A stretch of 51,557 nt of DNA from an uncultured Angelakisella sp. (GTDB lineage: Bacteria; Bacillota; Clostridia; Oscillospirales; Ruminococcaceae): assembly GCA_934524965.1 (NCBI GenBank), contig CAKSYU010000011.1, forward strand, positions 1-51,557. The letters are read 5' to 3'. This document shows positions 8,629 through 16,695 of this stretch, in pieces. Position 1 is the stretch's first letter, and the number at the start of each line of letters is the position of its first letter. The notes under the pieces are model-generated. The model was not told the origin of the DNA, did not search any database, and worked only from the letters and a program-made list of their open reading frames with translations. The translations under genes were made by a program, and so were the position numbers.

Positions 8629-8868
8629 TCCCCCGCAGGGGAAAGCTCATACTTTGGCATGGTGTCAATCGATAATTCTGCCCCATTGGTAGAAGTTTTC
8701 CCCACTTTGCACATAGTTTTCCACATCGCGCCGCCGCAAAAACGCTTCCGTGAGCCGCGAAACCTGCCGAAAATCCGCCCGACCGCTCCGGTTTTCCACA
8801 ATTTCCACCTGGGCGGGGCAAAAATGATGGGGGAAAGTTCACGCATAGGCATGGATAAACTTTCGCCG
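8629..8868. other. Non-coding stretch with DnaA-box-like sites
   Basis: No gene is seen. Two TTTTCCACA motifs (8717-8725 and 8792-8800) each differ from the DnaA box TTATCCACA by one base, and TTTCCACC follows at 8802-8809. Whether they bind DnaA is unknown. Confidence 0.35.
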
Positions 8869-8872
8869 AAAA

Positions 8873-8906
8873 AAAGGAAAGCCCCGATCGCTCGGCGCCT
8901 TCCTTT
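8873..8906 (-). terminator. Terminator of the E2-acyltransferase-like gene
   Basis: On the minus strand AAAGGAAGGCGCCGA pairs with TCGGGGCTTTCCTTT (one mismatch, one wobble) across GCGA, followed by a T run (A run at 8869-8875 on the plus strand). Confidence 0.8.
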
Positions 8907-8931
8907 GTTATCGTATTCGGTTTCGGTCGGT

Positions 8932-9900
8932 TCAGTCCACCAGCGCCGCGTCCGTGCCGCGGTGCTCCTCCTCGGCGGCGTCCACCCCCGCGTTGGGGTC
9001 ATTGATCAGCGGGTTGCTCACCGCCGGATCAAGCTTCACATACTTGGGCGGCTCCAGCAGCAGGGTGGGGTTCATCAGCAGGCGGCGCAGCATGCGCATC
9101 GAGTTCGCGTAGTAGTACCCGTCGCAGATGCGCTCGTCGTTCACGATCTTCATGCCCACCGTGCGGCGGACGGTCGCCTCGCCGTTTTCATCGTAAACGG
9201 TGTGGCGCTCCCGCTTGCCCATGGCGATAAAGGTGCTGTAGGTGCCCAGCTCGGTCAGGTGGTGGTAGATGGGACCGATGCCCAGCGAGCCGACATTGGT
9301 GTACATGGCGCTGCAATGCCACGGGCTTGCCTGCGTCAGCTTTTCGGGCAGCCAGCCGCGGTTGTCCAGGAAGTGGATCATCGAGACCGCGAAGCGGAAC
9401 AGCCACGCCGGCAGCTTGCCCAGCAGACCGGCCACGCCGTCAATGCCGGTGCCCTCCTCGTGGTTCATCGCCTCGTCTATGGCTTCCTCCAGCCGCCGCT
9501 GCACGTCCAGCAGGGTATCGTGCGGGTCAAAGCTCGGCTTTATCATTGTCTCCTCGCCGTCGTCACTCATGGTGCGCTTTATGGCAATGGAAATGGTGAT
9601 GGAATTATGGGCGTACAGCTTGTTGTGTACCACAAAGCGGTTCAGCGCGGGGCGCTGGCTTATCATGCGCACCATCGCCGCCACAAATATCGTCATCATC
9701 GAGATATTGGGCATATCCTCCTTGTGCACCTTCAGGAAGTCCATCATCGGCTCCACGTCCAGCGTTTCCTCGTAGTAGTTCTGGCTGTCCAGGCGGGTGC
9801 GCATAATAAAGGGCACCACGGTAAAAAACAGCGGGACATTCCGCAGCCTCCAGCCGTCCTTGCGGTCGCCGGGCATTTTTTTATAGTAATCTCTCATCAT
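8932..9900 (-). CDS. 2-oxoacid dehydrogenase E2 acyltransferase-fold protein
   Basis: A 322-aa protein with the chloramphenicol-acetyltransferase/E2 catalytic fold and no lipoyl or peripheral-subunit-binding domain. Recognisable parts are the N-terminal DRKDGWRLRN, the central SMMTIFVAAMVRMISQRPALNRF, TNVGSLGIGPIYHHLTELGTYS, and the C-terminal VNDERICDGYYYANSM. Classical E2/CAT enzymes carry HxxxDG here; this protein has ERICDG, so the catalytic histidine is replaced by glutamate. That seems to be a feature of the clostridial subfamily, so the activity is uncertain. GGAGG lies 11 nt before the ATG at 9900; an upstream in-frame ATG at 9918 overlaps that site. Confidence 0.75.
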   Translation of the reverse strand: MMRDYYKKMPGDRKDGWRLRNVPLFFTVVPFIMRTRLDSQNYYEETLDVEPMMDFLKVHKEDMPNISMMTIFVAAMVRMISQRPALNRFVVHNKLYAHNSITISIAIKRTMSDDGEETMIKPSFDPHDTLLDVQRRLEEAIDEAMNHEEGTGIDGVAGLLGKLPAWLFRFAVSMIHFLDNRGWLPEKLTQASPWHCSAMYTNVGSLGIGPIYHHLTELGTYSTFIAMGKRERHTVYDENGEATVRRTVGMKIVNDERICDGYYYANSMRMLRRLLMNPTLLLEPPKYVKLDPAVSNPLINDPNAGVDAAEEEHRGTDAALVD

Positions 9901-9975
9901 ACGGGCACAAACCTCCATAAAGACTAATATATTATCATCGACGCTATTTGCGGTTTCTTTACTTCCTTTTTTACC

Positions 9976-10004
9976 AGTATAGCAACTCTGTCCCAAAATT
10001 ACAA
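9976..10004 (-). promoter_or_regulatory. Promoter of the E2-acyltransferase-like gene
   Basis: Minus strand: TTGTAA (10004-9999), 17 nt, TATACT (9981-9976) with TGC directly before the -10. It is divergent from the plus-strand promoter at 10030-10058. Confidence 0.65.
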
Positions 10005-10029
10005 CCATTCCGCCGCACAAAATCACGCA

Positions 10030-10058
10030 TTGGCAACGCCGCCTTTTTGTGGTACAAT
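10030..10058 (+). promoter_or_regulatory. Probable promoter reading toward mnmE
   Basis: TTGGCA (10030-10035), 17 nt, TACAAT (10053-10058). The next plus-strand gene is mnmE, 950 bp downstream, with a mosaic repeat filling the interval. If this is the mnmE promoter, the repeat is transcribed as a very long leader. Confidence 0.55.
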
Positions 10059-10094
10059 ATTCTATTATGGCATGTGCGGCAAAGGCTCCGCCTG

Positions 10095-10978
10095 CGGCGG
10101 GGATATTCCTCGGCAAATCACCGTCCCGCACCCGCGCACCGCGACCCATAGCCTCCCCTCTGCACAAACTGTTCAGCAAACTAAAAAGTATTTGCCTACC
10201 CACACCATAGTTCCCCTCCTTTGAGGGGCAAGGAATTGGAGCGCCGCCGGTGGCGGAAACAGCGACAATTCCTTGGGGAGCGACAGGAGCAATGCGAGCG
10301 AGTAAGCGAAGCAGTGCGACATTGGAGCGACAAGGGCAAGAGAGGGGTGGTGGTTCGCCCTTCGCGCTCCAGCGCGCGGGCTTTTGGGGGATCCCCGCAA
10401 GGTCGCAAGACCTTGTGGGGAGAGGAGGGCGCACCGCAGCGGAGAGGGCTGCCCGTAGCATAGCGAAGGGTCTGCCCGATTAAGCACAGGTTGCGCCCGA
10501 CGAGCCGCCGCAGGCTACCTTTGGAGCGCATCTGCGCGCCGTACGGATTTATTTTTCTGCGATAGCAGAAAAATAACATTCGTATCCAGCGCAGCCAAGC
10601 GTCGGGGGTCTCGGGGTACTCCCCGAGCGTGTTTTGCTTCCTTTTGCACGAGCAAAAGGAAGTCCGCGCCGGATAGGCGTACAAATCAAAACCTTTTATA
10701 AAACCCTGCGACGCCGTTAGGCGATAGCAAACTAAGCCTAAATAAGCGGTTTTCACCTGCTCGGTGAAAGGGAAATTCGTAGAAGTTGGAACCAAGGGTG
10801 CGCCCTCTCTTGCAGGTCGCCCCCTCTGACGAAAACGACCACACAGGGTCATTTTCGTCATTCACCCCCTGCGGAGCGCCCTCCGGTACAGGAGATTTCG
10901 CGCTCTGCGGCGCGCGACCAAAGGCGCCGCCTTTGGAAACCGCAAGCCTTTTGAAAAAGGCTTGACCGAAAACTTTAC
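10095..10978 (+). repeat. Mosaic intergenic repeat, copy R2
   Basis: No gene lies between 9901 and 11007; almost all of it is this repeat. Module order: GCGGCGGGGATA/GCGACCC end piece, AAAGTATTTGCC, TTCCCCTCCTTTGAGG, GCGCTCCAGCGCGCGGG, the AAGGTCGCAAGACCTT hairpin, GGAGCGCATCTGCGCGC, TTTTTCTGC/GCAGAAAAA hairpin, CTTCCTTTTGC/GCAAAAGGAAG hairpin, the AGGCGTACAA...GTTAGGCG block, TTTTCACC/GGTGAAA hairpin, GACGAAAA/TTTTCGTC hairpin and the AAGCCTTTT/AAAAGGCTT end. It carries an extra segment at about 10232-10345 not seen in the other copies. It ends about 30 bp before the mnmE start. Confidence 0.85.
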
Positions 10979-11007
10979 TTTGTTATTTCGGGAAAGGAAG
11001 TGTCCCC

Positions 11008-12381
11008 ATGCGAGATACCATTGTCGCCATTGCCACCGCCGTCGGTGGGGGAGTCGGTATGGTGCGTCTTTCCGGCGAAAAGGCGCTTGCCATTGCCGGA
11101 CGGATCTTCCGTCCCGTCAACAGCGCAAAGCACCCCGCCGGCATGGCAGGCTATACCGGTGCGTTCGGCAGGGTCTACGCAGGGGAGCAGCTCCTTGATG
11201 AAGCCGTTTTGTTTGTTTACCGCGCCCCCCACAGCTACACCGGCGAGGACGTCGCCGAGCTGTGTTGTCACGGCGGAGAATTTGTGCTGTCACAGGTGCT
11301 TGCCGCCGCCGTTGCTGCGGGCGCCCGTCCCGCCGAAGCAGGCGAGTACACCCGCCGTGCCCTGATGAACGGCAAAATGACCCTTACCGAGGCGGAAAGC
11401 GTGATCGACATTATGGCGGCGCAAAATACTCAGAGCCTCCGTGCCGCTCTCGGCGCCATGGAGGGCGCCCTGCACCGTGAGGTGCTTGCCGCCGCCGATA
11501 CCCTCACCGATTGCTGCGCCCACATCTCGGCATGGATCGACTACCCCGAGGAGGACGTCGAGGAGGTTTCCGCCCCTGTTTTGCTGGCGCAGCTTGGCAG
11601 CGTGGAGAAAATCCTCTCCCGTCTGGAGCAAAGCTGGCAGCAGGGGCAGATGGTGCGGCAGGGCATCTCCACCGCCATCATCGGCAGCGCCAATGTCGGC
11701 AAATCCACTTTAATGAATTTACTGTCCGGTCGGGAGCGCAGCATCGTTACCGCCATCGCCGGCACCACCCGCGATGTGATTGAGGAAACCGTGCGTCTTG
11801 GCGAGCTCACCCTTCGCCTTTCAGATACCGCCGGTCTGCGGGAAAGCGACGACCCCATCGAGCAGATGGGCGTGGAGCGCAGCCGCCGTGCCTTGGCGCA
11901 GTGCGACCTGATCCTTGCGGTCTTTGATGAAAGCCGCCCATTGACCGACGAAGAACGACAGTGGCTGCCCGCCTTGGCAGGCCGCGCCGCCGTCGCCGTC
12001 TATAATAAGCAGGATCTTCCCCCTGTCCTTACGGCGGAGGAAAAGTCGGAGATCGCCGCCGTGGTTCCCGCCTCGGTCGCGGTCAGCGCCGCCGCCGGTA
12101 CCGGACTTCATGAGCTGACCGAAGCGATCCGCAAGGTCGTCGGCCTTTCCCACTTTGATCCTGCTGCGGCGGTCATCGCCAATGCCCGCCAGTTGGAGTG
12201 CATCACCGCCGCCCGCCGCAGCCTGCGGGAGGGGATCGACGCCCTGCAAGCCGGCGAGACGCTCGATGCCGTCTCGGTCTGTCTGGAGCAGTCCGCCGAT
12301 GCGCTCCTCACTCTCACCGGACGCCGTGCCTCCGCCGAAGCCATCGACAAGGTATTCGAGCAGTTCTGCGTGGGCAAATAG
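11008..12381 (+). CDS. mnmE: tRNA uridine-5-carboxymethylaminomethyl modification GTPase MnmE
   Basis: MnmE works with MnmG to modify the wobble uridine of certain tRNAs. The 457-aa product has the N-terminal folate-binding domain (1-118, DTIVAIATAVGGGVGMVRLSG), a helical domain split around the G domain, GTPase motifs G1 GSANVGKS (226-233), TTRDV (253-257), DTAG (273-276) and NKQD (333-336), and the C-terminal CVGK (454-457), equivalent to the catalytic CxGK cysteine motif. GGAAAGGAAG precedes the ATG. In most relatives mnmE directly follows jag; here 4 kb and a large repeat intervene. Confidence 0.97.
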   Translation: MRDTIVAIATAVGGGVGMVRLSGEKALAIAGRIFRPVNSAKHPAGMAGYTGAFGRVYAGEQLLDEAVLFVYRAPHSYTGEDVAELCCHGGEFVLSQVLAAAVAAGARPAEAGEYTRRALMNGKMTLTEAESVIDIMAAQNTQSLRAALGAMEGALHREVLAAADTLTDCCAHISAWIDYPEEDVEEVSAPVLLAQLGSVEKILSRLEQSWQQGQMVRQGISTAIIGSANVGKSTLMNLLSGRERSIVTAIAGTTRDVIEETVRLGELTLRLSDTAGLRESDDPIEQMGVERSRRALAQCDLILAVFDESRPLTDEERQWLPALAGRAAVAVYNKQDLPPVLTAEEKSEIAAVVPASVAVSAAAGTGLHELTEAIRKVVGLSHFDPAAAVIANARQLECITAARRSLREGIDALQAGETLDAVSVCLEQSADALLTLTGRRASAEAIDKVFEQFCVGK

Positions 12382-12409
12382 TTAGGGGATTGTTAGCAGT
12401 AACTTGTTC

Positions 12410-12990
12410 CCCGCGCAAACCATTCAGCAGATTACAAAGTATTTGCCCATTGCTCCCATAGTTCCCCTCCTTTGAGGAGGGGAGAGGGGTGGTGGTTCGC
12501 CCTTCGCGCTCCAGCGCGCGGGCGATAAAAATGCGTCGCAGACACCTTATAAGCGCCGTTTAGCCCACGCTTCGGGACGGCGTAGTCCGTTCCGAGCGGG
12601 CGTTCCGGTGCGTCGGGGTCTTGGGGCTTGCCCCAAGCCGCTTTTGGGCACTTTTGGCGGTACAAAAGTGCCGCCCCGCCGGCAGGCGTACCTACCAAAA
12701 CCTTTTATAAGGCTTTACGACGCCGTTAGGCGACAACCTACTAAGCCTAAGTTAGCTGTTTTCACCTGCTCGGTGAAAGGATCGTCAGCAAAACCCGCAA
12801 CCAAGGGTGCGCCCTCTCTTGCAGGTCGCCCCCTCTGACGAAAACGACCACGCTGGGTCATTTTCGTCATTCACCCCCTGCGGAGCGCCCTCCGGAATAA
12901 GAATTTCGCACTCTGCGGAGTGCGCCCAAAGGCTCTGCCTTTGGAAACCGCAAGCCTTTTGAAAAAGGCTTGACCGAAAACTTTTACAGT
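12410..12990 (+). repeat. Mosaic intergenic repeat, copy R3 (mnmE-mnmG)
   Basis: The 642-bp gap holds no gene. It starts with the TTCAGCAGATTACAAAGTAT and TTCCCCTCCTTTGAGGAGGG pieces, then GCGCTCCAGCGCGCGGGCGAT, and a variant hairpin block (TTGGGGCTTGCCCCAA; GCACTTTTG/CAAAAGTGC) where R2 has CTTCCTTTTGC/GCAAAAGGAAG. It then continues as R2 does to the AAGCCTTTT/AAAAGGCTT end, 60 bp before mnmG. The same stem positions carry different but still complementary sequences in different copies. Confidence 0.85.
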
Positions 12991-13023
12991 ATTTTTTAAT
13001 CCCATATAAAGAAGGTACACCCC

Positions 13024-14901
13024 ATGATGAAACCCTACCCCGCCGGAAGCTGCGATATCGCCGTCATCGGCGCCGGTCACGCCGGCATCGAAGCGGCGCT
13101 TGCCGCCGCACGCCTCGGCTGCCGCACCATCATCTTCACCATCTCCCTCGATGCCATCGGCAATATGCCCTGCAATCCCAGCATCGGCGGCACAGCCAAG
13201 GGGCACCTCGTGCGGGAGCTGGACGCCCTCGGCGGCGAAATGGCAAAGGCGGCAGATGCCACCATGCTGCAAAGCCGTATGCTCAATCTCGGCAAGGGTC
13301 CCGCCGTCCACAGCCTGCGCCTGCAGTGCGACCGCAAGCGGTATCATATGTATATGAAAGCCGCGCTGGAAAACCAGCCGAACCTCTCGGTGCGGCAGGC
13401 GGAGATCATCTCGGTCGATACCGATGAGGCAGGGAATATCACCTCCGTCACCACCGCTTTGGGCGGCGTCTATTCGGTCAAGGCTGTGATCCTTGCCACC
13501 GGCACCTTCCTAAAGGGCAAAATTTTCGTCGGCGAGTATTCCGAGGAAAGCGGACCCGATGGTATGCACCCCGCCTCACAGCTCAGCGAAAGCCTGCGGG
13601 CGCTTGGCATCACCCTCCGCCGGTTCAAGACCGGCACCCCCGCCCGCGTCCACGGCAATAGTGTGGATTTTACCAAGCTGGAGGAGCAGCGCGGCGATGA
13701 ACCGCCGGTCGCGGCGTCCTTCGCCACCGATCCCGCCACTTTGCAGAATAAGCTGCCCTGTTACATCGGCTACACCAATGAGCAGACCCATGAGGTGATT
13801 CGGCGGAATATCGGGCGCAGCCCGCTTTACGGCGGCGCCATCGAGGGCATCGGTCCCCGCTACTGCCCCAGCATCGAGGATAAGGTCATGCGCTTCGCAG
13901 AAAAAAAGCGCCACCAGTTCTTTTTGGAGCCGATGGGGGAGAATACCCGTGAAATGTATCTGTCAGGATTATCCAGTTCCTTGCCGGAGGAGGTACAGAC
14001 CGCCTTTTATCACACCATCGGCGGATTGGAGCAGGTCGAGCTGATGCGTACCGCCTATGCCATCGAGTACGACTGCATTGATCCCACCCAGCTTCGCAAT
14101 ACACTGGAATTCAAGTCGGTGCCCCACCTCTACGGCGCGGGTCAGTTCAACGGCACCAGCGGGTACGAGGAGGCCGCGGTGCAGGGCTTTGTTGCCGGCG
14201 TCAATGCCGCCCTCAAATTGCAGGGCAAGCCGCCGTTTCTCACCGACCGTTCCACCTCCTATATCGGCACCTTGATTGACGACCTTGTTACCAAGGGCTG
14301 CATGGACCCCTACCGCATGATGACCAGCCGCAGCGAGTACCGCCTACTGCTCCGGCAGGATAACGCCGACGCCCGCCTGATGCCGCAGGGCTACGCCCTC
14401 GGGCTGATCAGCGAGGAGCGCTGGCAGCAGTTCCTCACCCAGCAGCAGCAAAAGGAGCAGGAAAAGAAGCGGCTGGAAAAGTTATCCATTCCTCCGGCCG
14501 CGGAGCTGAACGAATACTTGGAACAGGTCGGCAGTACCCCCATCACCCAGCCCGTCCGTGCCGCGGAGCTGCTGCGCCGTCCGCAGGTCAGCTACGCCGC
14601 CCTTGCCCAGTTTGACCCCGACCGACCCGCCCTTCACCCCCATGCCGCCGAGCAGGCGGAGATCGAGCTGAAGTACGAGGGCTACTTAAGGAAGCAGGAG
14701 GCACAGGTCAGGGAAATGCGCCGTCTGGAGGAAATGCCGATCCCCGAGGACTTCGATTACACCGCCCAGCGCGGGCTGCGGTTGGAAGCCATTGAAAAGC
14801 TCTGCAAGATCCGCCCCGCCAATATCGGTCAGGCAAGCCGCATCAGCGGCGTCTCTCCGGCGGATATCAGCGTCCTCGTCATTCTCCTGCGCCAGCAGTA
14901 A
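13024..14901 (+). CDS. mnmG: tRNA uridine-5-carboxymethylaminomethyl modification enzyme MnmG
   Basis: FAD-dependent partner of MnmE. The 625-aa product has the usual length and shows the FAD-binding DIAVIGAGHAGIEAALAAAR at about 11-30, the family stretch CNPSIGGTAKGHLVRELDALGG, the DGMHPASQ region, and the C-terminal helical domain ending GLRLEAIEKLCKIRPANIGQ, then ASRISGVSPADISVLVILL. AAGAAGGT precedes ATGATG. It is separated from mnmE and rsmG by mosaic repeats rather than lying in a compact operon. Confidence 0.97.
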   Translation: MMKPYPAGSCDIAVIGAGHAGIEAALAAARLGCRTIIFTISLDAIGNMPCNPSIGGTAKGHLVRELDALGGEMAKAADATMLQSRMLNLGKGPAVHSLRLQCDRKRYHMYMKAALENQPNLSVRQAEIISVDTDEAGNITSVTTALGGVYSVKAVILATGTFLKGKIFVGEYSEESGPDGMHPASQLSESLRALGITLRRFKTGTPARVHGNSVDFTKLEEQRGDEPPVAASFATDPATLQNKLPCYIGYTNEQTHEVIRRNIGRSPLYGGAIEGIGPRYCPSIEDKVMRFAEKKRHQFFLEPMGENTREMYLSGLSSSLPEEVQTAFYHTIGGLEQVELMRTAYAIEYDCIDPTQLRNTLEFKSVPHLYGAGQFNGTSGYEEAAVQGFVAGVNAALKLQGKPPFLTDRSTSYIGTLIDDLVTKGCMDPYRMMTSRSEYRLLLRQDNADARLMPQGYALGLISEERWQQFLTQQQQKEQEKKRLEKLSIPPAAELNEYLEQVGSTPITQPVRAAELLRRPQVSYAALAQFDPDRPALHPHAAEQAEIELKYEGYLRKQEAQVREMRRLEEMPIPEDFDYTAQRGLRLEAIEKLCKIRPANIGQASRISGVSPADISVLVILLRQQ

Positions 14902-14904
14902 TTA

Positions 14905-15600
14905 TAGCCTCCCCTGTGTAAGGGAAGGTGGCGTAGCGCAATCGCCAAAAGGCTCCCTTGTGTAAAGGGTAACAAAATGGCGGCGCGGTAGTGAATGATA
15001 TGCCGGTGGCATATCAGAGCCGCGCCGTGACCGAGCCGCAGCGAGAAGCTGGCACGGCGCAGCCGTGACTGAGGGATTGTCGGCAGAGACTAAGGTGATA
15101 ATCCCATCTCGCCTAACGGCGTCGCAAAGTCTTTTGCGTGACTTTGTTTGTACGCCTATCCGGCGGGGACTTCCTTTTGCTCGTGCAAAAGGAAGCAAAA
15201 CACGCTCGGGGAGACCCCGAGACCCCCGACGCTTGGCTGCGCTGGATACGAATATTGTTTTTCTGCTGGTGCAGAAAAACAACTCCGTACTGCGCGCAGA
15301 TGCGCTCCAAAGGTAGCCTGCGGCAGCTCGTCGGGCGCAACCTGCGCTTCAATCGGGCAGACCCTCCGCTACACTACGGGCAGCCCTCTCCGCTTCGGTG
15401 CGCCCTCCTCTCCCCACAAGGTCTTGCGACCTTGCAGGGACCCCAAAAGCCCGCGCGCTGGAGCGCGCAGGGCGAACCACCACCCCTCTCCCCTCCTCAA
15501 AGGAGGGGAACTATGGTGCGGGTGGGCAAATACTTTTTAATCTGCCGCTTCTTTCCTCGGCAAATCCACCTCCCGCACCCTCTCACCGCGACCCGTTTTC
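14905..15600 (-). repeat. Mosaic intergenic repeat, copy R4 (mnmG-rsmG, inverted)
   Basis: No gene lies in the 799-bp gap. The first 200 bp are a different, G+C-rich structured block (TCCCCTGTGTAAGGGAAGG at the start; ATGCCGGTGGCAT hairpin at 15000-15012; GACTGAGGGATTGTCGGC near 15066-15083). It is followed by the mosaic modules in reverse orientation: AGGCG block, GCAAAAGGAAG hairpin, TTTTTCTGC hairpin, the AAGGTCTTGCGACCTT hairpin, the GAGGGG piece and the GCACCCTCTCACCGCGACCC end. Positions 15109-15324 are identical to 18909-19124. Confidence 0.85.
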
Positions 15601-15649
15601 CTAAAATCCACATCTTTGTCCAAAACACAATCCTGTAAAATCCTGTAAT

Positions 15650-15665
15650 TGTTTCACGTGAAACA
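15650..15665. promoter_or_regulatory. parS: parS site 1
   Basis: Perfect 16-bp palindrome TGTTTCACGTGAAACA, the ParB (Spo0J) nucleation site of Firmicutes, 36 bp before rsmG. Confidence 0.95.
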
Positions 15666-15700
15666 TTTTTCCCACCAATTAAACTCGAAGGAGCCTGCCC

Positions 15701-16414
15701 ATGATCTCTCAAGCCGCCTTTGCCCAACTGATGCAGCAGATCGCTCTGCCCACCGCCGCGGAGCAGTACGACCGCTTTGCCCTGTACTGCGCCCAGCTGC
15801 AGGAGTGGAACCAGCGCATGAACCTCACCGCCATTACCGATGACGAGGGTGTGGCGGAAAAGCACTTCGCCGATAGTCTGCTGCCCCTTACCATGGCGGA
15901 GCTGCCGCAGGGCGCGGCGCTTGTCGATGTCGGCAGCGGAGCGGGCTTTCCCAGCCTGCCGATGGCGCTGGTGCGCCCCGACCTGCGGGTGACCTTTTTG
16001 GATAGCCTGCAAAAGCGCCTTACCTTTCTGGAGCAGCTGACCGCCAGGCTGCGTGTGAACGCCGCCGCGCTGCACGCCCGTGCCGAGGACGCGGGGCAGG
16101 ACAAGCGGTATCGGGAGCAGTTCGATGTTGCCACCGCCCGTGCCGTCGCCAACCTGAATGCGCTGGCGGAGTACTGCCTGCCGCTGGTCAGGGTGGGCGG
16201 GCAGTTCCTTGCCCTAAAGGGCGCTGCCGGCGAGGAGGAGCTTGCCGCTGCGGCGGGTGCCATCACCAAGCTGGGCGGCAGGGTAGAGGCGGTGCACCGC
16301 TACGCTCTCCCGTGCGGCGATGCCCGTGTGCTTATCGTGATCCGCAAGGAGCACCCCACCCCGCCCCAGTACCCCCGCACCGCCGCCCTTATGAAAAAGA
16401 AGCCCCTGACCTGA
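15701..16414 (+). CDS. rsmG: 16S rRNA (guanine527-N7)-methyltransferase RsmG
   Basis: SAM-dependent enzyme that makes m7G527 in 16S rRNA (GidB). The 237-aa product shows RMNLTAITDDEGVAEKHFAD (family hallmark NLT...KH...DS) at about 39-58 and the SAM-binding VDVGSGAGFPS at 75-85. AAGGAG lies 9 nt before the ATG at 15701. parS sites flank the gene on both sides. It belongs to the conserved mnmG-rsmG-noc-parA-parB order. Confidence 0.96.
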   Translation: MISQAAFAQLMQQIALPTAAEQYDRFALYCAQLQEWNQRMNLTAITDDEGVAEKHFADSLLPLTMAELPQGAALVDVGSGAGFPSLPMALVRPDLRVTFLDSLQKRLTFLEQLTARLRVNAAALHARAEDAGQDKRYREQFDVATARAVANLNALAEYCLPLVRVGGQFLALKGAAGEEELAAAAGAITKLGGRVEAVHRYALPCGDARVLIVIRKEHPTPPQYPRTAALMKKKPLT

Positions 16415-16432
16415 ACCCGATCGGAATAAATC

Positions 16433-16460
16433 GCTCCCCTCACGGGGGCTTTTCTTTTTT
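16433..16460 (+). terminator. Terminator after rsmG
   Basis: GCTCCC pairs with GGGGGC (one wobble) around a 5-nt loop, followed by TTTTCTTTTTT; it ends 8 bp before parS site 2. Confidence 0.8.
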
Positions 16461-16467
16461 GCGAAAA

Positions 16468-16483
16468 TGTTTCACGTGAAACA
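16468..16483. promoter_or_regulatory. parS: parS site 2
   Basis: Perfect TGTTTCACGTGAAACA between the rsmG terminator and the noc-like promoter. Confidence 0.95.
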
Positions 16484-16644
16484 TTTTATTGCCCCGCCTG
16501 TCAAGGCAAATATGCATACCATCGTCCGCAATCGTCCGACGGGAAGCGGCAGAGTTCCCGTTCTTTCCCGTCGGTTCGGGCGGGGGCGGTGTCGCGGAGG
16601 GGCGAATGGCGGCGAGAAGGGGAGGATCGGGGCGAATGATTTTA

Positions 16645-16673
16645 TTGGACAAATTTTCCAGCTTTATTATAAT
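16645..16673 (+). promoter_or_regulatory. Promoter of the Noc-like gene
   Basis: TTGGAC (16645-16650), 17 nt, TATAAT (16668-16673). The expected transcript would begin at about 16680, right at the AAGGAGG ribosome binding site, giving a 5-prime leader of only about 16 nt. Confidence 0.75.
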
Positions 16674-16695
16674 GGGAAGCAAGGAGGCGAGAGAC

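Noticed and set aside
8443..9927. Long plus-strand frame across the end of the MFS gene and the acyltransferase-like gene
   Set aside because: Antisense to a recognisable protein; its translation is a His/Val/Gly-rich shadow sequence.
15138..15638. Open frames inside mosaic repeats (also near 10200, 18800, 30550)
   Set aside because: They occur in several repeat copies in different frames, lack ribosome binding sites and change sequence through hairpin swaps, so they are unlikely to be proteins.
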